DNA of 64,000 nucleotides from Enterobacter sp. 10-1 (GTDB taxonomy: Bacteria; Pseudomonadota; Gammaproteobacteria; Enterobacterales; Enterobacteriaceae), in contig NISF01000007.1 of NCBI GenBank assembly GCA_002270295.1, positions 186,540 to 250,539 of the forward strand, in the 5' to 3' direction. Below, piece after piece: positions 40,490 to 49,426 of this stretch. Under the pieces are notes generated by a model. The model searched no databases. It was not told the origin of the DNA and saw only the letters and a program-made list of their open reading frames with translations. Both the position numbers and the translations under genes were made by a program. The stretch's first letter is position 1, and each line of letters opens with the position of its first letter.

Positions 40490-41056
40490 ATGGGCAACAC
40501 TAAGTTGGCTAATCCGGCACCGCTGGGCCTTATGGGCTTCGGCATGACCACTGTTCTGCTTAACCTGGCGAATAGCGGCCTGTTCGCGTTTGATGTAGCT
40601 ATCCTGGCGATGGGCATTTTTTACGGCGGCATTGCGCAAATTTTCGCAGGCCTGCTGGAATTCAAAAAAGGTAACACCTTTGGTTTAACCGCTTTTACGT
40701 CCTACGGCGCCTTCTGGCTGACGTTGGTCGCCATTCTTCTCATGCCGAAAATGGGCCTGGCGGAGGCGCCAAATGCGCACTTCCTGGGCATGTATCTCGG
40801 ACTGTGGGGAGTTTTCACGCTGTTTATGTTCTTCGGTACCCTGAAAGCCGCACGAATGCTGCAGTTCGTTTTCCTCAGCCTGACAGTACTGTTTGCCCTG
40901 CTGGCAATTGGTCACCTGGCCGACAACGAAGGCATCGTTAAAATCGCGGGCTGGATTGGCTTAGTCTGCGGCGGCAGCGCCATTTATCTGGCGATGGGTG
41001 AAGTGCTCAACGAGCAGTTTGGTCGCACCATTCTGCCGATCGGCGCGCCTCATTGA
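40490..41056 (+). CDS. satP: Succinate-acetate/proton symporter
   Basis: SatP (YaaH) carries acetate and succinate with protons across the inner membrane. The 188 residues match E. coli and the AceTr (GPR1/FUN34/YaaH) family, with the signature NPAPLGLMGFGMTT near residue 7 and six hydrophobic helices. GAGGA lies before the ATG. Its orientation opposite to dnaK and mog is as in E. coli. Confidence 0.96.
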   Translation: MGNTKLANPAPLGLMGFGMTTVLLNLANSGLFAFDVAILAMGIFYGGIAQIFAGLLEFKKGNTFGLTAFTSYGAFWLTLVAILLMPKMGLAEAPNAHFLGMYLGLWGVFTLFMFFGTLKAARMLQFVFLSLTVLFALLAIGHLADNEGIVKIAGWIGLVCGGSAIYLAMGEVLNEQFGRTILPIGAPH

Positions 41057-41061
41057 TAGAC

Positions 41062-41089
41062 AATACCCTCGCCTGACGGCGAGGGTATT
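41062..41089. terminator. Bidirectional terminator-like hairpin
   Basis: AATACCCTCGCC (41062-41073) pairs perfectly with GGCGAGGGTATT (41078-41089) around TGAC, between the convergent satP and MFS genes. The AT-rich outer arms give short T-runs on both strands. Confidence 0.75.
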
Positions 41090-41100
41090 CAGCAGCCACG

Positions 41101-42411
41101 CTATGGCAGGCGCTGCAGTTCGCCCCTCGCGGCGGCGGTATACTCCCCCAGCCCCTGACGCAGCCAAATTCCCAGCCCCAGCCCCATCAGCGAAAGCGCC
41201 AGCACGTACCACGCCGGAGCCATCGGCGATACGCCCATCAGCATAGTGACGGCAATCGGCGTCAGGCCGCCGAAAATAGCGTAGGACACGTTGTACGAGA
41301 ATGAAATTCCGGTAAAACGCACCTCCGCCGGAAAGGCGCGGACCATCACATAAGGCACCGCCCCGACCACGCCAACGCACAGCCCTACGGTGCCGTACAG
41401 CAGGAAAAGCTGTTCAGGCGAGGTGCCGGAAAGGTGATAGAACGCCCAGCTGGACACCGCCAGCAGAAGGCTGCCGACAATAAAAGTCCGGCTGGCGCCA
41501 AAGCGATCTGCCGCCAGGCCTGCCAGCAGGCAGCCGACACACAGCATAATCGTCGCAATGCTGTTCGCCTGCAGAGTCACCGCCGGAGCAAAGCCGTAAT
41601 GCTTTTGCAGCCATACCGGCGACATCAAAATGACCACCACCACGCCTGCAGATAATAGCCAGGTCAGCAGCATTGAGATCACCACGGCCTTCTGATGCTT
41701 CAGCACCACGGCTTTAACCGGCAGCTCCTGGGCTAATGCTTTACGCTGCTGCATCTCAAGGAATATTGGCGTTTCCTGCAGCCAGCGGCGCAAATACATC
41801 GCCACCAGGCCGAACACGCCGCCCAGCAGGAAAGGAATACGCCAGCCGCCGTCATGGATGCCCTGCGGCGTCAGGCTGGTATTAATCAGCGTCGCCACCA
41901 CCGATCCCAGCAGGATCCCCACCGTTAAGCCCGCCGTCAGCGTGCCGCAGGCGATACCGATTTTTTTCTCCGGCACGTGCTCCGCAACAAAGACCCAGGC
42001 GCCGGGAACTTCACCACCAATCGCCGCGCCCTGCAGCACGCGCATCAGCAGCAGCAGCAGCGGTGCGACGATCCCCATCGATTCATAGGTCGGCAGCAGG
42101 CCTATTGCCAGCGTCGGCAGCGCCATCAGCAAAATGCTCAAGGTAAACATTTTCTTGCGCCCGACCAGATCGCCAAAGTGGGCCATGATAATGCCGCCGA
42201 GCGGGCGCGCCAGATAGCCGGCGGCGAAAATGCCGAAGGTCTGCACCTGGCGCAGCCATTCCGGAATATCCGCCGGGAAGAACAGCTCGCCGACGACGGC
42301 GGCAAAGAAGACGAAGATAATGAAGTCGTAAAACTCCAGCGCCCCGCCAAGGGCAGCCAGCGTCAGAGTTTTATAGTCTTGTCGATTCAGAGATCGGGTA
42401 TGTTGTGACAT
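41101..42411 (-). CDS. MFS transporter, metabolite:H+ symporter family
   Basis: A 436-residue major facilitator of the MHS family (relatives: ProP, ShiA, KgtP, citrate transporters). The family markers are ALGGALEFYDFIIFVFF in helix 1, PLGGIIMAHFGDLVGRKKMF in loop 2-3, and RVLQGAAIGGEVPGAW in helix 4. Twelve helices are expected. The substrate is not readable; dicarboxylates, osmolytes or aromatic acids are all used by relatives. It sits between satP and mog, where E. coli has no such gene, so it is an accessory gene here. Confidence 0.85.
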   Translation of the reverse strand: MSQHTRSLNRQDYKTLTLAALGGALEFYDFIIFVFFAAVVGELFFPADIPEWLRQVQTFGIFAAGYLARPLGGIIMAHFGDLVGRKKMFTLSILLMALPTLAIGLLPTYESMGIVAPLLLLLMRVLQGAAIGGEVPGAWVFVAEHVPEKKIGIACGTLTAGLTVGILLGSVVATLINTSLTPQGIHDGGWRIPFLLGGVFGLVAMYLRRWLQETPIFLEMQQRKALAQELPVKAVVLKHQKAVVISMLLTWLLSAGVVVVILMSPVWLQKHYGFAPAVTLQANSIATIMLCVGCLLAGLAADRFGASRTFIVGSLLLAVSSWAFYHLSGTSPEQLFLLYGTVGLCVGVVGAVPYVMVRAFPAEVRFTGISFSYNVSYAIFGGLTPIAVTMLMGVSPMAPAWYVLALSLMGLGLGIWLRQGLGEYTAAARGELQRLP

Positions 42412-42533
42412 AACGAGCTATTCATCCAGAGGTATGTAGGTGTTATCACGCAGTGTGTAAAGTAAAAAACACTATATCGTAAATAAAACGGCACACCACC
42501 AACATTGCAGGTTATGTCAGGAAAGCATCAAAT

Positions 42534-43121
42534 TCAGGATAAACTTTCGCGCCTCGCGCTTTTTGGGCGAAAAGCCGCTACCACTTCCGGCGCAGTCTCA
42601 ACATAAGGCCCTTCAAGCAGCTGTATACAATACGGTACACTTGCAAAGACGCCGTGCACCAGCACCTGACCATCGGCATCTTTGACCCCTTCAAGGGTTT
42701 CCTGAATAGCCTTCGGCTGGCCGGGCAGATTGAGGATCAGCGCCTGTTTGCGGATCACGCCAACCTGGCGGGAAAGAATAGCCGTCGGGACGAAGTGCAG
42801 GCTCACCTGACGCATCTGCTCGCCAAAGCCCGGCATAACGCGATCGGCAATCGCCAGCGTCGCATCCGGCGTCACGTCTCGTCTCGCGGGGCCGGTACCG
42901 CCGGTAGTTAACACCAGATGGCACCCCATTTCGTCAACCAGCTCGCACAGCGTTTGCTCGATAATCACCTGTTCATCGGGGATCAAGCGGGTCTGGAGCT
43001 CAAAAGGGGTCGTCAGCGCACGCGCCAGCCACTCTTCAAGTGCCGGGATGCCTTTATCCTGATAAACGCCGCTGGAGGCGCGATCGGAGATGGAAACTAA
43101 GCCGATTCGTAAGGTATTCAT
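42534..43121 (-). CDS. mog: Molybdopterin adenylyltransferase
   Basis: Mog adenylylates molybdopterin before molybdate insertion by MoeA. ATG 43121 (MNTLRIGLVSISDRA) gives 195 residues as in E. coli. The MoaB/Mog fold motifs LVLTTGGTGPARRDVTPDAT and NLPGQPKAIQE are intact. It is downstream of talB with about 110 bases between. Confidence 0.96.
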   Translation of the reverse strand: MNTLRIGLVSISDRASSGVYQDKGIPALEEWLARALTTPFELQTRLIPDEQVIIEQTLCELVDEMGCHLVLTTGGTGPARRDVTPDATLAIADRVMPGFGEQMRQVSLHFVPTAILSRQVGVIRKQALILNLPGQPKAIQETLEGVKDADGQVLVHGVFASVPYCIQLLEGPYVETAPEVVAAFRPKSARRESLS

Positions 43122-43200
43122 CGTTATTCCGTTCAAATAGTGCAATTAGACGGAATGATACACGCTGGAGGGAAATACAGACAGGGTTCAAAAGAAGTAG

Positions 43201-43224
43201 CGTGACCGGGAGCCCGGCCACGCG
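43201..43224 (-). terminator. Hairpin after talB
   Basis: Minus-strand CGTGGCCGGGCTCCCGGTCACG, a GC-rich stem with one or two wobble pairs, starting six bases past the talB stop. The T-run is short, so it may be a leaky terminator before mog. Confidence 0.6.
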
Positions 43225-43230
43225 CAATGA

Positions 43231-44184
43231 TTACAGCAGGTCGCCGATCATTTTTTCCAGTTTTTCCTGGTCGATAGCAAACTTACGGATACCTTCCGCC
43301 AGTTTGTCTACCGCCATCGGGTCCTGGTTATGCTGCCACAGGAACTGAGATTCGGTGATGCGTTCCGGGCGGGCTTTAACTTCGCCGCTGAAGGTCAGCT
43401 TACGTTCGATAGCGCCTTCGCTTTCCGCCAGCTCTTTCAGCAGCGTCGGAGCAATGGTCAGACGGTCGCAGCCGGCCAGCTCGAGGATTTCACCGACGTT
43501 ACGGAAGCTTGCGCCCATCACCACGGTTTCATAACCGTGCTGCTTGTAGTACTCGTAGATTTCGCTAACGGAAACCACGCCCGGATCTTCCGCCGGCGCA
43601 TACTCTTTCTTATCAGTGTTCGCTTTGTACCAGTCGAGAATACGGCCTACGAACGGAGAGATCAGGAATACGCCCGCTTCCGCACAAGCGCGAGCCTGAG
43701 CGAAGGAGAACAGCAGGGTCAGGTTACAGTTGATGCCTTCTTTTTCCAGCTGCTCGGCGGCGCAGATGCCCTGCCAGGTAGAAGCCAGTTTGATCAGAAT
43801 GCGATCGTTGCCGATGCCCGCATCGTTGTACAGCTTGATGATGCGTTTAGCTTTAGCGATGGATGCCGTGGTGTCATAGGAGAGACGTGCATCAACTTCA
43901 GTAGAAATACGGCCAGGAATCAACTTAAGGATTTCGAGACCAATATTCACCGCCAGCTTATCGGAAGCGTCGATAATCTGCTGCGCGCGATCGCTGCTCT
44001 GAGCGCGGGCCCAGACGATAGCGTCATCAATCAGCTTACGGTACTCAGGGATCTGAGCCGCGCCAAGAATCAAAGAAGGGTTAGTCGTGGCATCCTGAGG
44101 CTGATACAGCTTCATTGCCGCAATATCTCCGGTATCAGCTACGACAGTGGTGTACTGACGCAGAGAAGTCAATTTATCCGTCAT
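43231..44184 (-). CDS. talB: Transaldolase B
   Basis: Transfers dihydroxyacetone units between sedoheptulose-7-P and glyceraldehyde-3-P in the non-oxidative pentose phosphate pathway. It has 317 residues as in E. coli. The Schiff-base lysine is in [13 protein letters not shown] (about 132), and the N-terminal [10 protein letters not shown] is also typical. It is monocistronic or read through to mog. Confidence 0.98.
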   Translation of the reverse strand: MTDKLTSLRQYTTVVADTGDIAAMKLYQPQDATTNPSLILGAAQIPEYRKLIDDAIVWARAQSSDRAQQIIDASDKLAVNIGLEILKLIPGRISTEVDARLSYDTTASIAKAKRIIKLYNDAGIGNDRILIKLASTWQGICAAEQLEKEGINCNLTLLFSFAQARACAEAGVFLISPFVGRILDWYKANTDKKEYAPAEDPGVVSVSEIYEYYKQHGYETVVMGASFRNVGEILELAGCDRLTIAPTLLKELAESEGAIERKLTFSGEVKARPERITESQFLWQHNQDPMAVDKLAEGIRKFAIDQEKLEKMIGDLL

Positions 44185-44386
44185 GATAGTGTTCTCTTAA
44201 ACAGCAGTTAAGGGGATGTAACCGGTCTGCCAAGATGATAACACGCTGCATGGTCAGCGCAACTGCGGACCATGCAAGACCGCAGAGTGTGATAAACTGA
44301 GCGAATTAATTCTCTGAATGTTAAAGGATTGTCACTAAAATGGTAACGCTTACACGAGCTTACCAACATGGACAAGAGGATGCTTA

Positions 44387-45817
44387 ATGCCTGACTTTTT
44401 CTCATTTATCAATGAAATACTCTGGGGCTCGGTAATGATCTATCTGTTACTGGGTGCCGGCGTATGGTTTACCTGGCGGACGAAATGTATTCAGTTCCGT
44501 TATGTTCGCCAGTTTGGAAAAAGTTTGCGCAAAAGCCTTCTGCCCCAGCCCGACGGCTTAACCTCTTTTCAGGCCCTGTGCACCAGCCTGGCCGCCCGCA
44601 TCGGTAGCGGTAACCTGGCCGGCGTGGCGCTGGCTATCACCGCCGGCGGGCCGGGCGCCATATTCTGGATGTGGGTCTCTGCGCTGCTCGGTATGGCCAG
44701 CAGCTTCGCCGAATGCTCCCTTGCCCAGCTCTACAAAGAACGCGATGCGCAGGGGCAATTTCGCGGCGGCCCGGCGTGGTATATGACCCGAGGCTTAGGG
44801 ATGCGCTGGATGGGCGTGCTGTTTTCAATCCTGCTGCTGCTCGCCTATGGCGTCATTTTTAACACCGTTCAGGCCAACTCGGTGGCGCATGCGATGGCCT
44901 ATGCGTTCGATCTGCCCGGCGTTATCACCGGCGGCGTGCTGGCCGTGATCACCCTGCTGGTTATCGTTCGCGGCTTGCGCAACGTGGCAAAGATCCTGCA
45001 ATGGTTCGTCCCGCTGATGGCCGTGCTGTGGGTCGCCGCCAGCCTGCTAATCGGCCTGTGGCACATCACCGCCCTGCCGGCAATTTTTAATACCATTTTC
45101 CGCTGCGCATTCGGCTGGCAGGAAGCCGCCGCCGGCGCGGTGGGTTATACCATCAGCCAGGCATTGACCAGCGGTTTTCAGCGCGGGATGTTCTCTAACG
45201 AAGCGGGAATGGGCTCAACGCCTAACGCCGCCGCAGCCGCCGCCTCCTGGCCTCCTCACCCGGCGGCTCAGGGGATAGTCCAGATGCTTGGCGTTTTTAT
45301 CGATACCGTGGTTATCTGCACCGCCAGCGCGGTGATTATCATGCTGGCGCCGCGCGGAGGCGGAGAGGACGCCGCTAACGGTATCCAGGCCATTCAGTAT
45401 GCGATGAACGGGCTCGTCGGCGGCTGGGGCGCCAGCTTTGTCGCCGTCATCGTGCTGCTTTTTGCCTTTAGCTCCATCGTGGCAAACTACATTTACGCTG
45501 AAAATAACCTTATTTTTCTGCGTTTTAATAGCCCAACCTGCATCTGGGCGCTGCGGACTATCACCATCCTGATGGTCTTAACGGGAACGATGATGAGCCT
45601 CCCCGTCGTCTGGCGACTGGCGGATATTATTATGGCGCTGATGGCCATTACCAACCTGACGGCAATCCTCCTGCTGTCGCCCACTGTGCGGATCCTTGCC
45701 AGCGACTATCTCCACCAGCGGCGGCTGGGAGTGCAGCCCACGTTCGATGCCGCACGCTACCCGGAAATTCGTCAGCAGCTGGCGCCGGGAACCTGGGACG
45801 GACCGCCGCGCGAATAG
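44387..45817 (+). CDS. alsT: Sodium:alanine/glycine symporter family transporter
   Basis: YaaJ/AlsT, 476 residues as in E. coli, belongs to the AGCS family of Na+ (or H+)-coupled amino acid symporters. Family markers are [31 protein letters not shown] and [17 protein letters not shown]. About eleven hydrophobic helices are present. The substrate in enterobacteria is not firmly known; alanine, glycine or glutamine are likely. The ATG follows AGGATGCTTA. It is divergent from talB. Confidence 0.93.
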   Translation: MPDFFSFINEILWGSVMIYLLLGAGVWFTWRTKCIQFRYVRQFGKSLRKSLLPQPDGLTSFQALCTSLAARIGSGNLAGVALAITAGGPGAIFWMWVSALLGMASSFAECSLAQLYKERDAQGQFRGGPAWYMTRGLGMRWMGVLFSILLLLAYGVIFNTVQANSVAHAMAYAFDLPGVITGGVLAVITLLVIVRGLRNVAKILQWFVPLMAVLWVAASLLIGLWHITALPAIFNTIFRCAFGWQEAAAGAVGYTISQALTSGFQRGMFSNEAGMGSTPNAAAAAASWPPHPAAQGIVQMLGVFIDTVVICTASAVIIMLAPRGGGEDAANGIQAIQYAMNGLVGGWGASFVAVIVLLFAFSSIVANYIYAENNLIFLRFNSPTCIWALRTITILMVLTGTMMSLPVVWRLADIIMALMAITNLTAILLLSPTVRILASDYLHQRRLGVQPTFDAARYPEIRQQLAPGTWDGPPRE

Positions 45818-45894
45818 CGCAGCAATCGCAGCCATCGATCCCTCCGCGGTCTTTTTTTGCTAAAATCGCGGAAAATCTCCTGCAAGGACTGGAT

Positions 45895-46668
45895 ATGCTG
45901 ATTCTGATTTCACCTGCTAAAACGCTCGATTATCAAAGCCCGCTGGCGACGACGCGCTACACCCAGCCTGAGCTGCTGGAGTATTCTCAACAGCTTATCG
46001 GCGTGGCGCGCCAGCTTTCGGCGCCGCAGATAGGCAAGCTGATGGGCATCAGCGATAAGCTGGCGGATCTGAACGCAACCCGTTTTCACGACTGGCATCC
46101 CGAGTTCACGCCGAAAAATGCCCGCCAGGCAATTCTGGCCTTTAAGGGTGACGTCTACACCGGGCTGCAGGCGGAAACCTTCGGCGAGGCGGATTTCGAT
46201 TTCGCTCAGCAGCATTTGCGCATGCTCTCCGGCCTGTACGGCGTGCTGCGCCCGCTGGATCTGATGCAGCCCTATCGTCTGGAGATGGGAATTAAGCTGG
46301 AAAACGCCAAAGGCAAGGATCTCTATCAGTTCTGGGGGGAGACGATTACCGATACGCTGAATCAGGCGCTGAAGGCGCAGGGTGACGATGTGGTGATTAA
46401 CCTTGCCTCCGACGAATACTTCCGGTCGGTCAAAACAAAACGGCTGCAGGGTCAGATTATTAAGCCGGTGTTCCTCGATGAGAAAAACGGCCAGTTTAAG
46501 GTGATCAGCTTCTACGCCAAGAAAGCGCGCGGCTTGATGAGCCGCTATATCATTGAGAACCGCTTAACCCAGCCGGAGCAGCTCGCGCGTTTCGACAGCG
46601 ATGGGTACTTCTTTGACGCCGACGCTTCCGATAAAGGCGAGATGGTCTTTAAACGTCACGAGCGCTAA
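45895..46668 (+). CDS. yaaA: Peroxide stress resistance protein YaaA
   Basis: YaaA, of the DUF328 family, lowers free iron during hydrogen peroxide stress and in E. coli is induced by OxyR. It has 257 residues. The start [17 protein letters not shown] and the ending [10 protein letters not shown] are family-typical. GCAAGGA precedes the ATG. No OxyR site was identified by eye. Confidence 0.96.
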   Translation: MLILISPAKTLDYQSPLATTRYTQPELLEYSQQLIGVARQLSAPQIGKLMGISDKLADLNATRFHDWHPEFTPKNARQAILAFKGDVYTGLQAETFGEADFDFAQQHLRMLSGLYGVLRPLDLMQPYRLEMGIKLENAKGKDLYQFWGETITDTLNQALKAQGDDVVINLASDEYFRSVKTKRLQGQIIKPVFLDEKNGQFKVISFYAKKARGLMSRYIIENRLTQPEQLARFDSDGYFFDADASDKGEMVFKRHER

Positions 46669-46708
46669 CCCGCTTCCCGGCCGCCAGCCTGCCGGCCGGG
46701 AACGTCGC

Positions 46709-47002
46709 TTAGCGGTGGTGCCAGTCGCGATCCGGACCGTGGTCGCGATCGTCGCGATCGCGTTCGCGCTGGTGATAACGGCGATCGTCATGCGGATGCC
46801 AGCGATCGTCGCGCCAGTCGTAATGGCGTCCCCACCACTCACGATCGCGCCAGTGGCCACCGTCCCAATAGTTGCCGGAGTTATCGCGATCGCCGATCTG
46901 CAGTTTTACGGCCGGAATCAGCGTAATTTCAGCGGCGTGGACGGCCGCAGGAGCCACCAGCAGCATCGAAAGCGCAAGGATCACAGATTTCAGCTTTGAC
47001 AT
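46709..47002 (-). CDS. yaaX: YaaX-like periplasmic DUF2502 protein
   Basis: A 97-residue secreted protein beginning at ATG 47002 ([13 protein letters not shown]). A signal peptide ends at about VHAAEI. The core [20 protein letters not shown] is shared with E. coli YaaX. The last about 45 residues are a low-complexity run of Asp, Arg and His ([20 protein letters not shown]), which could bind metals. The encoding DNA is repetitive (GATCG repeats, 46745-46810). It lies downstream of thrC as in E. coli. Function unknown. Confidence 0.85.
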   Translation of the reverse strand: MSKLKSVILALSMLLVAPAAVHAAEITLIPAVKLQIGDRDNSGNYWDGGHWRDREWWGRHYDWRDDRWHPHDDRRYHQRERDRDDRDHGPDRDWHHR

Positions 47003-47148
47003 AGGTTTCCCCTTTGTTAACAGTGCCCGTGATGGGTCGATAGCCAAAGGTTAACCCTGCGCAACGGCGCTTGTTATTCTCCGCAATCCTATTCTTCAGC
47101 CCCCGGCATTTATTGATAATTCATGCATAATTTCTCCTTTTTTGGCCA

Positions 47149-47176
47149 TAAAAAAACCGGGCGCCCTGGCCCGGTT
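47149..47176 (-). terminator. Intrinsic terminator of thrABC
   Basis: Minus-strand AACCGGGC and GCCCGGTT arms around CAGGGC, followed by seven T, 30 bases past the thrC stop. Confidence 0.9.
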
Positions 47177-47205
47177 TGAGAAATAAACAACGTCTGTAGC
47201 CGCCG

Positions 47206-48492
47206 TTACGCTTTCGCCATCATCAGCTCGCGCAGCGCCGCATAGTCCGCAGGCAGGTTATGCGACAGCAGCGGCAGGTCGGCGCGATCGGCCAGCTCTT
47301 TCGGCAGCGGCAGCGTCTCCTGCAGGATCTCTTCAACGCTCTCCTTGAACTTCGCCGGATGCGCGGTACCGAGGAACAGGCCGTATTCGCCCGGCTGCAG
47401 CTGGTCGCGCAGCGCGCGCCAGGCGATAGCCGCATGCGGCTCCGAGGTGTAGCCGATGGCTTTCAGCTCGCGCATCGCCTCTTTGGTCGTCTCGTCGTCC
47501 ACGGTCGCGTATCCCAGCTCGTTCAGACGCCAGGTTTTACGGCGGAACAGCTCTTCCACACGCGGCCAGTTGTTTGGCTGGCTGACGTCCATAGCGTTGG
47601 ACAGCGTCGCCTGAGTGACCTTCGGCGCCCAGTTGCCATCCTGCAGGAAGCGAGGAACGGTATCGTTGGCGTTGGTGGCCGCGATAAAGCGCTTAACCGG
47701 CAGGCCCAAAGACTTCGCCAGCAGGCCGGCGGTCAGGTCGCCGAAGTTGCCGCTGGGGACCGAAATCACCAGCTGATTACGCGCTTCCTGAGGCAGCTGC
47801 GCGATCGCTTCGAAGTAGTAGCAAATCTGCGCCAGAAGACGGCTGATGTTAATCGAGTTGGCGGAGTTCAGGCCCAGCGCAGCTTTCAGCTCTTCGTCGT
47901 CAAAGGCCTGTTTAACCAGCGCCTGGCAGGCGTCAAAGTCGCCGTCGATGGCCACGGTTTCAATGTTGCCGCCCAGGGTGCAGAACAGCTTCTCCTGCAG
48001 CGGGCTAATCTTGCCGCGCGGATAGAGAATCACCACCTTCACGTTTGGCAGACCGTAGAACGCGTGGGCTACCGCCGCGCCGGTATCGCCGGACGTCGCC
48101 GTCAGGATAGTCACCGGTTTGTCGCCTGCGATATGGGTCAGCATCTGGGCCATGAAACGGCCGCCGAAGTCTTTAAACGCCAGCGTCGGGCCGTGGAACA
48201 GCTCGAGGCAGCCGATGTCATCCTGCACCTTGCTGACCGGCGCCGGAAAGGTGAAGGCCGCGCCGATACGCTCCTGCAGGACCGCCTGCGGGATCTCATC
48301 GGCAATAAATGCCGACAGGATCTTAGCGCTGCGGGTGACAAAATCCAGCGCCAGCATGTCATCGATTTCCGTCAGGCTAAATTCCGGCAGATCGTGCGGG
48401 AAGAACAGCCCCTGATGCTTGCCAAGCCCCTGCGTTACGGCCTGCGCAAAGCTGACCTGTTCGTTATGATCTTTTAAGTTATAGAGTTTCAT
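47206..48492 (-). CDS. thrC: Threonine synthase
   Basis: PLP enzyme converting O-phosphohomoserine to threonine. It has 428 residues as in E. coli. The PLP lysine is in LAFKDFGGRFM (about 107) and the phosphate-binding loop in SVPSGNFGDLTAG. It is the last gene of thrLABC, starting three bases after the thrB stop. Confidence 0.98.
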   Translation of the reverse strand: MKLYNLKDHNEQVSFAQAVTQGLGKHQGLFFPHDLPEFSLTEIDDMLALDFVTRSAKILSAFIADEIPQAVLQERIGAAFTFPAPVSKVQDDIGCLELFHGPTLAFKDFGGRFMAQMLTHIAGDKPVTILTATSGDTGAAVAHAFYGLPNVKVVILYPRGKISPLQEKLFCTLGGNIETVAIDGDFDACQALVKQAFDDEELKAALGLNSANSINISRLLAQICYYFEAIAQLPQEARNQLVISVPSGNFGDLTAGLLAKSLGLPVKRFIAATNANDTVPRFLQDGNWAPKVTQATLSNAMDVSQPNNWPRVEELFRRKTWRLNELGYATVDDETTKEAMRELKAIGYTSEPHAAIAWRALRDQLQPGEYGLFLGTAHPAKFKESVEEILQETLPLPKELADRADLPLLSHNLPADYAALRELMMAKA

Positions 48493-48495
48493 TGG

Positions 48496-49425
48496 TTATC
48501 CCACTACTCGTGCGCCCGCCGTGTCCAGCCGGCAAATATGAACAAAGCCTTCGTGATTCTGCAGATAATGCGTACCCAGCCAGTCGGCGACGCGCTGCGC
48601 GGTTTCCGGCTTATCGCACAACGCAAACAGCGTCGGACCAGAGCCGGAGATCCCACAGGCCTGCGCGCCAATCTCCATTGCCGCCTGCCGCGCTTCGCTG
48701 AAGCCCGGCAGCAGTTTGGTGCGATAGGGTTCGGCAATCACATCTTTCATCAGTTTCGCTGCCAGCTGCGGCTGGCGGGTATAGCAGGCGTGAATAAAGC
48801 CCGCCAGATGACGGCCGTGAGCAATACAGTCCTGCCGGCGATACTGGGCCGGCAGGATGGCGCGCGCTTCCGCCGTCGAGACTTTAATGCCAGGGTAGGC
48901 CAGTACCCACAGCCACTCGTCAAAACCGGGCACCTGCTGGCTGATGATGTCGTTTTCTTCGATCATCAGCTGCATTCCGCCCAGATAGCACGGCGCGACG
49001 TTGTCATAGTGAATGCTGCCGGAGATGCGCCCTTCCATCTCACCCATTAGCGCCAGCATCCGCGTTTCGTTCAGCGGCTTGCCGCAGAATTCATTCATCG
49101 CCACCAGCGCCGCCACCACCGAACAGGCGCTGGAGCCGAGGCCGGAGCCAATCGGCATATTTTTTTCCAGCACCATCGCCACCGGAACCTTCCGGCCAAT
49201 TTCTTCGCAGAAACGCTCCCAGCACTGATAAACGATATTTTCCTGCGCCGCCGCCGGCAGTTTGCTGGCAAAGCGACCCACGTTTTGCAGGCTGAAGCTT
49301 GCGGCAGCCTCAACCGAGACGTTGTCCCCCAGCAGCGTACCGTCAACCGGCGTGACCGCCGCGCCCAGGACATCAAACCCGACGCTCATATTGGCACTGG
49401 AAGCCGGGGCATATACTTTGACCAT
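48496..49425 (-). CDS. thrB: Homoserine kinase
   Basis: GHMP-family kinase that phosphorylates homoserine. It has 309 residues (E. coli 310). The ATP loop is [14 protein letters not shown] (about residues 90-103). It starts one base after the thrA stop, the coupled arrangement also seen in E. coli. Confidence 0.98.
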   Translation of the reverse strand: MVKVYAPASSANMSVGFDVLGAAVTPVDGTLLGDNVSVEAAASFSLQNVGRFASKLPAAAQENIVYQCWERFCEEIGRKVPVAMVLEKNMPIGSGLGSSACSVVAALVAMNEFCGKPLNETRMLALMGEMEGRISGSIHYDNVAPCYLGGMQLMIEENDIISQQVPGFDEWLWVLAYPGIKVSTAEARAILPAQYRRQDCIAHGRHLAGFIHACYTRQPQLAAKLMKDVIAEPYRTKLLPGFSEARQAAMEIGAQACGISGSGPTLFALCDKPETAQRVADWLGTHYLQNHEGFVHICRLDTAGARVVG

Positions 49426-49426
49426 C

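Noticed and set aside
47260..48477. 405-codon plus-strand frame opposite thrC
   Set aside because: Mirror of thrC; low-complexity Arg/Gln/Leu composition.
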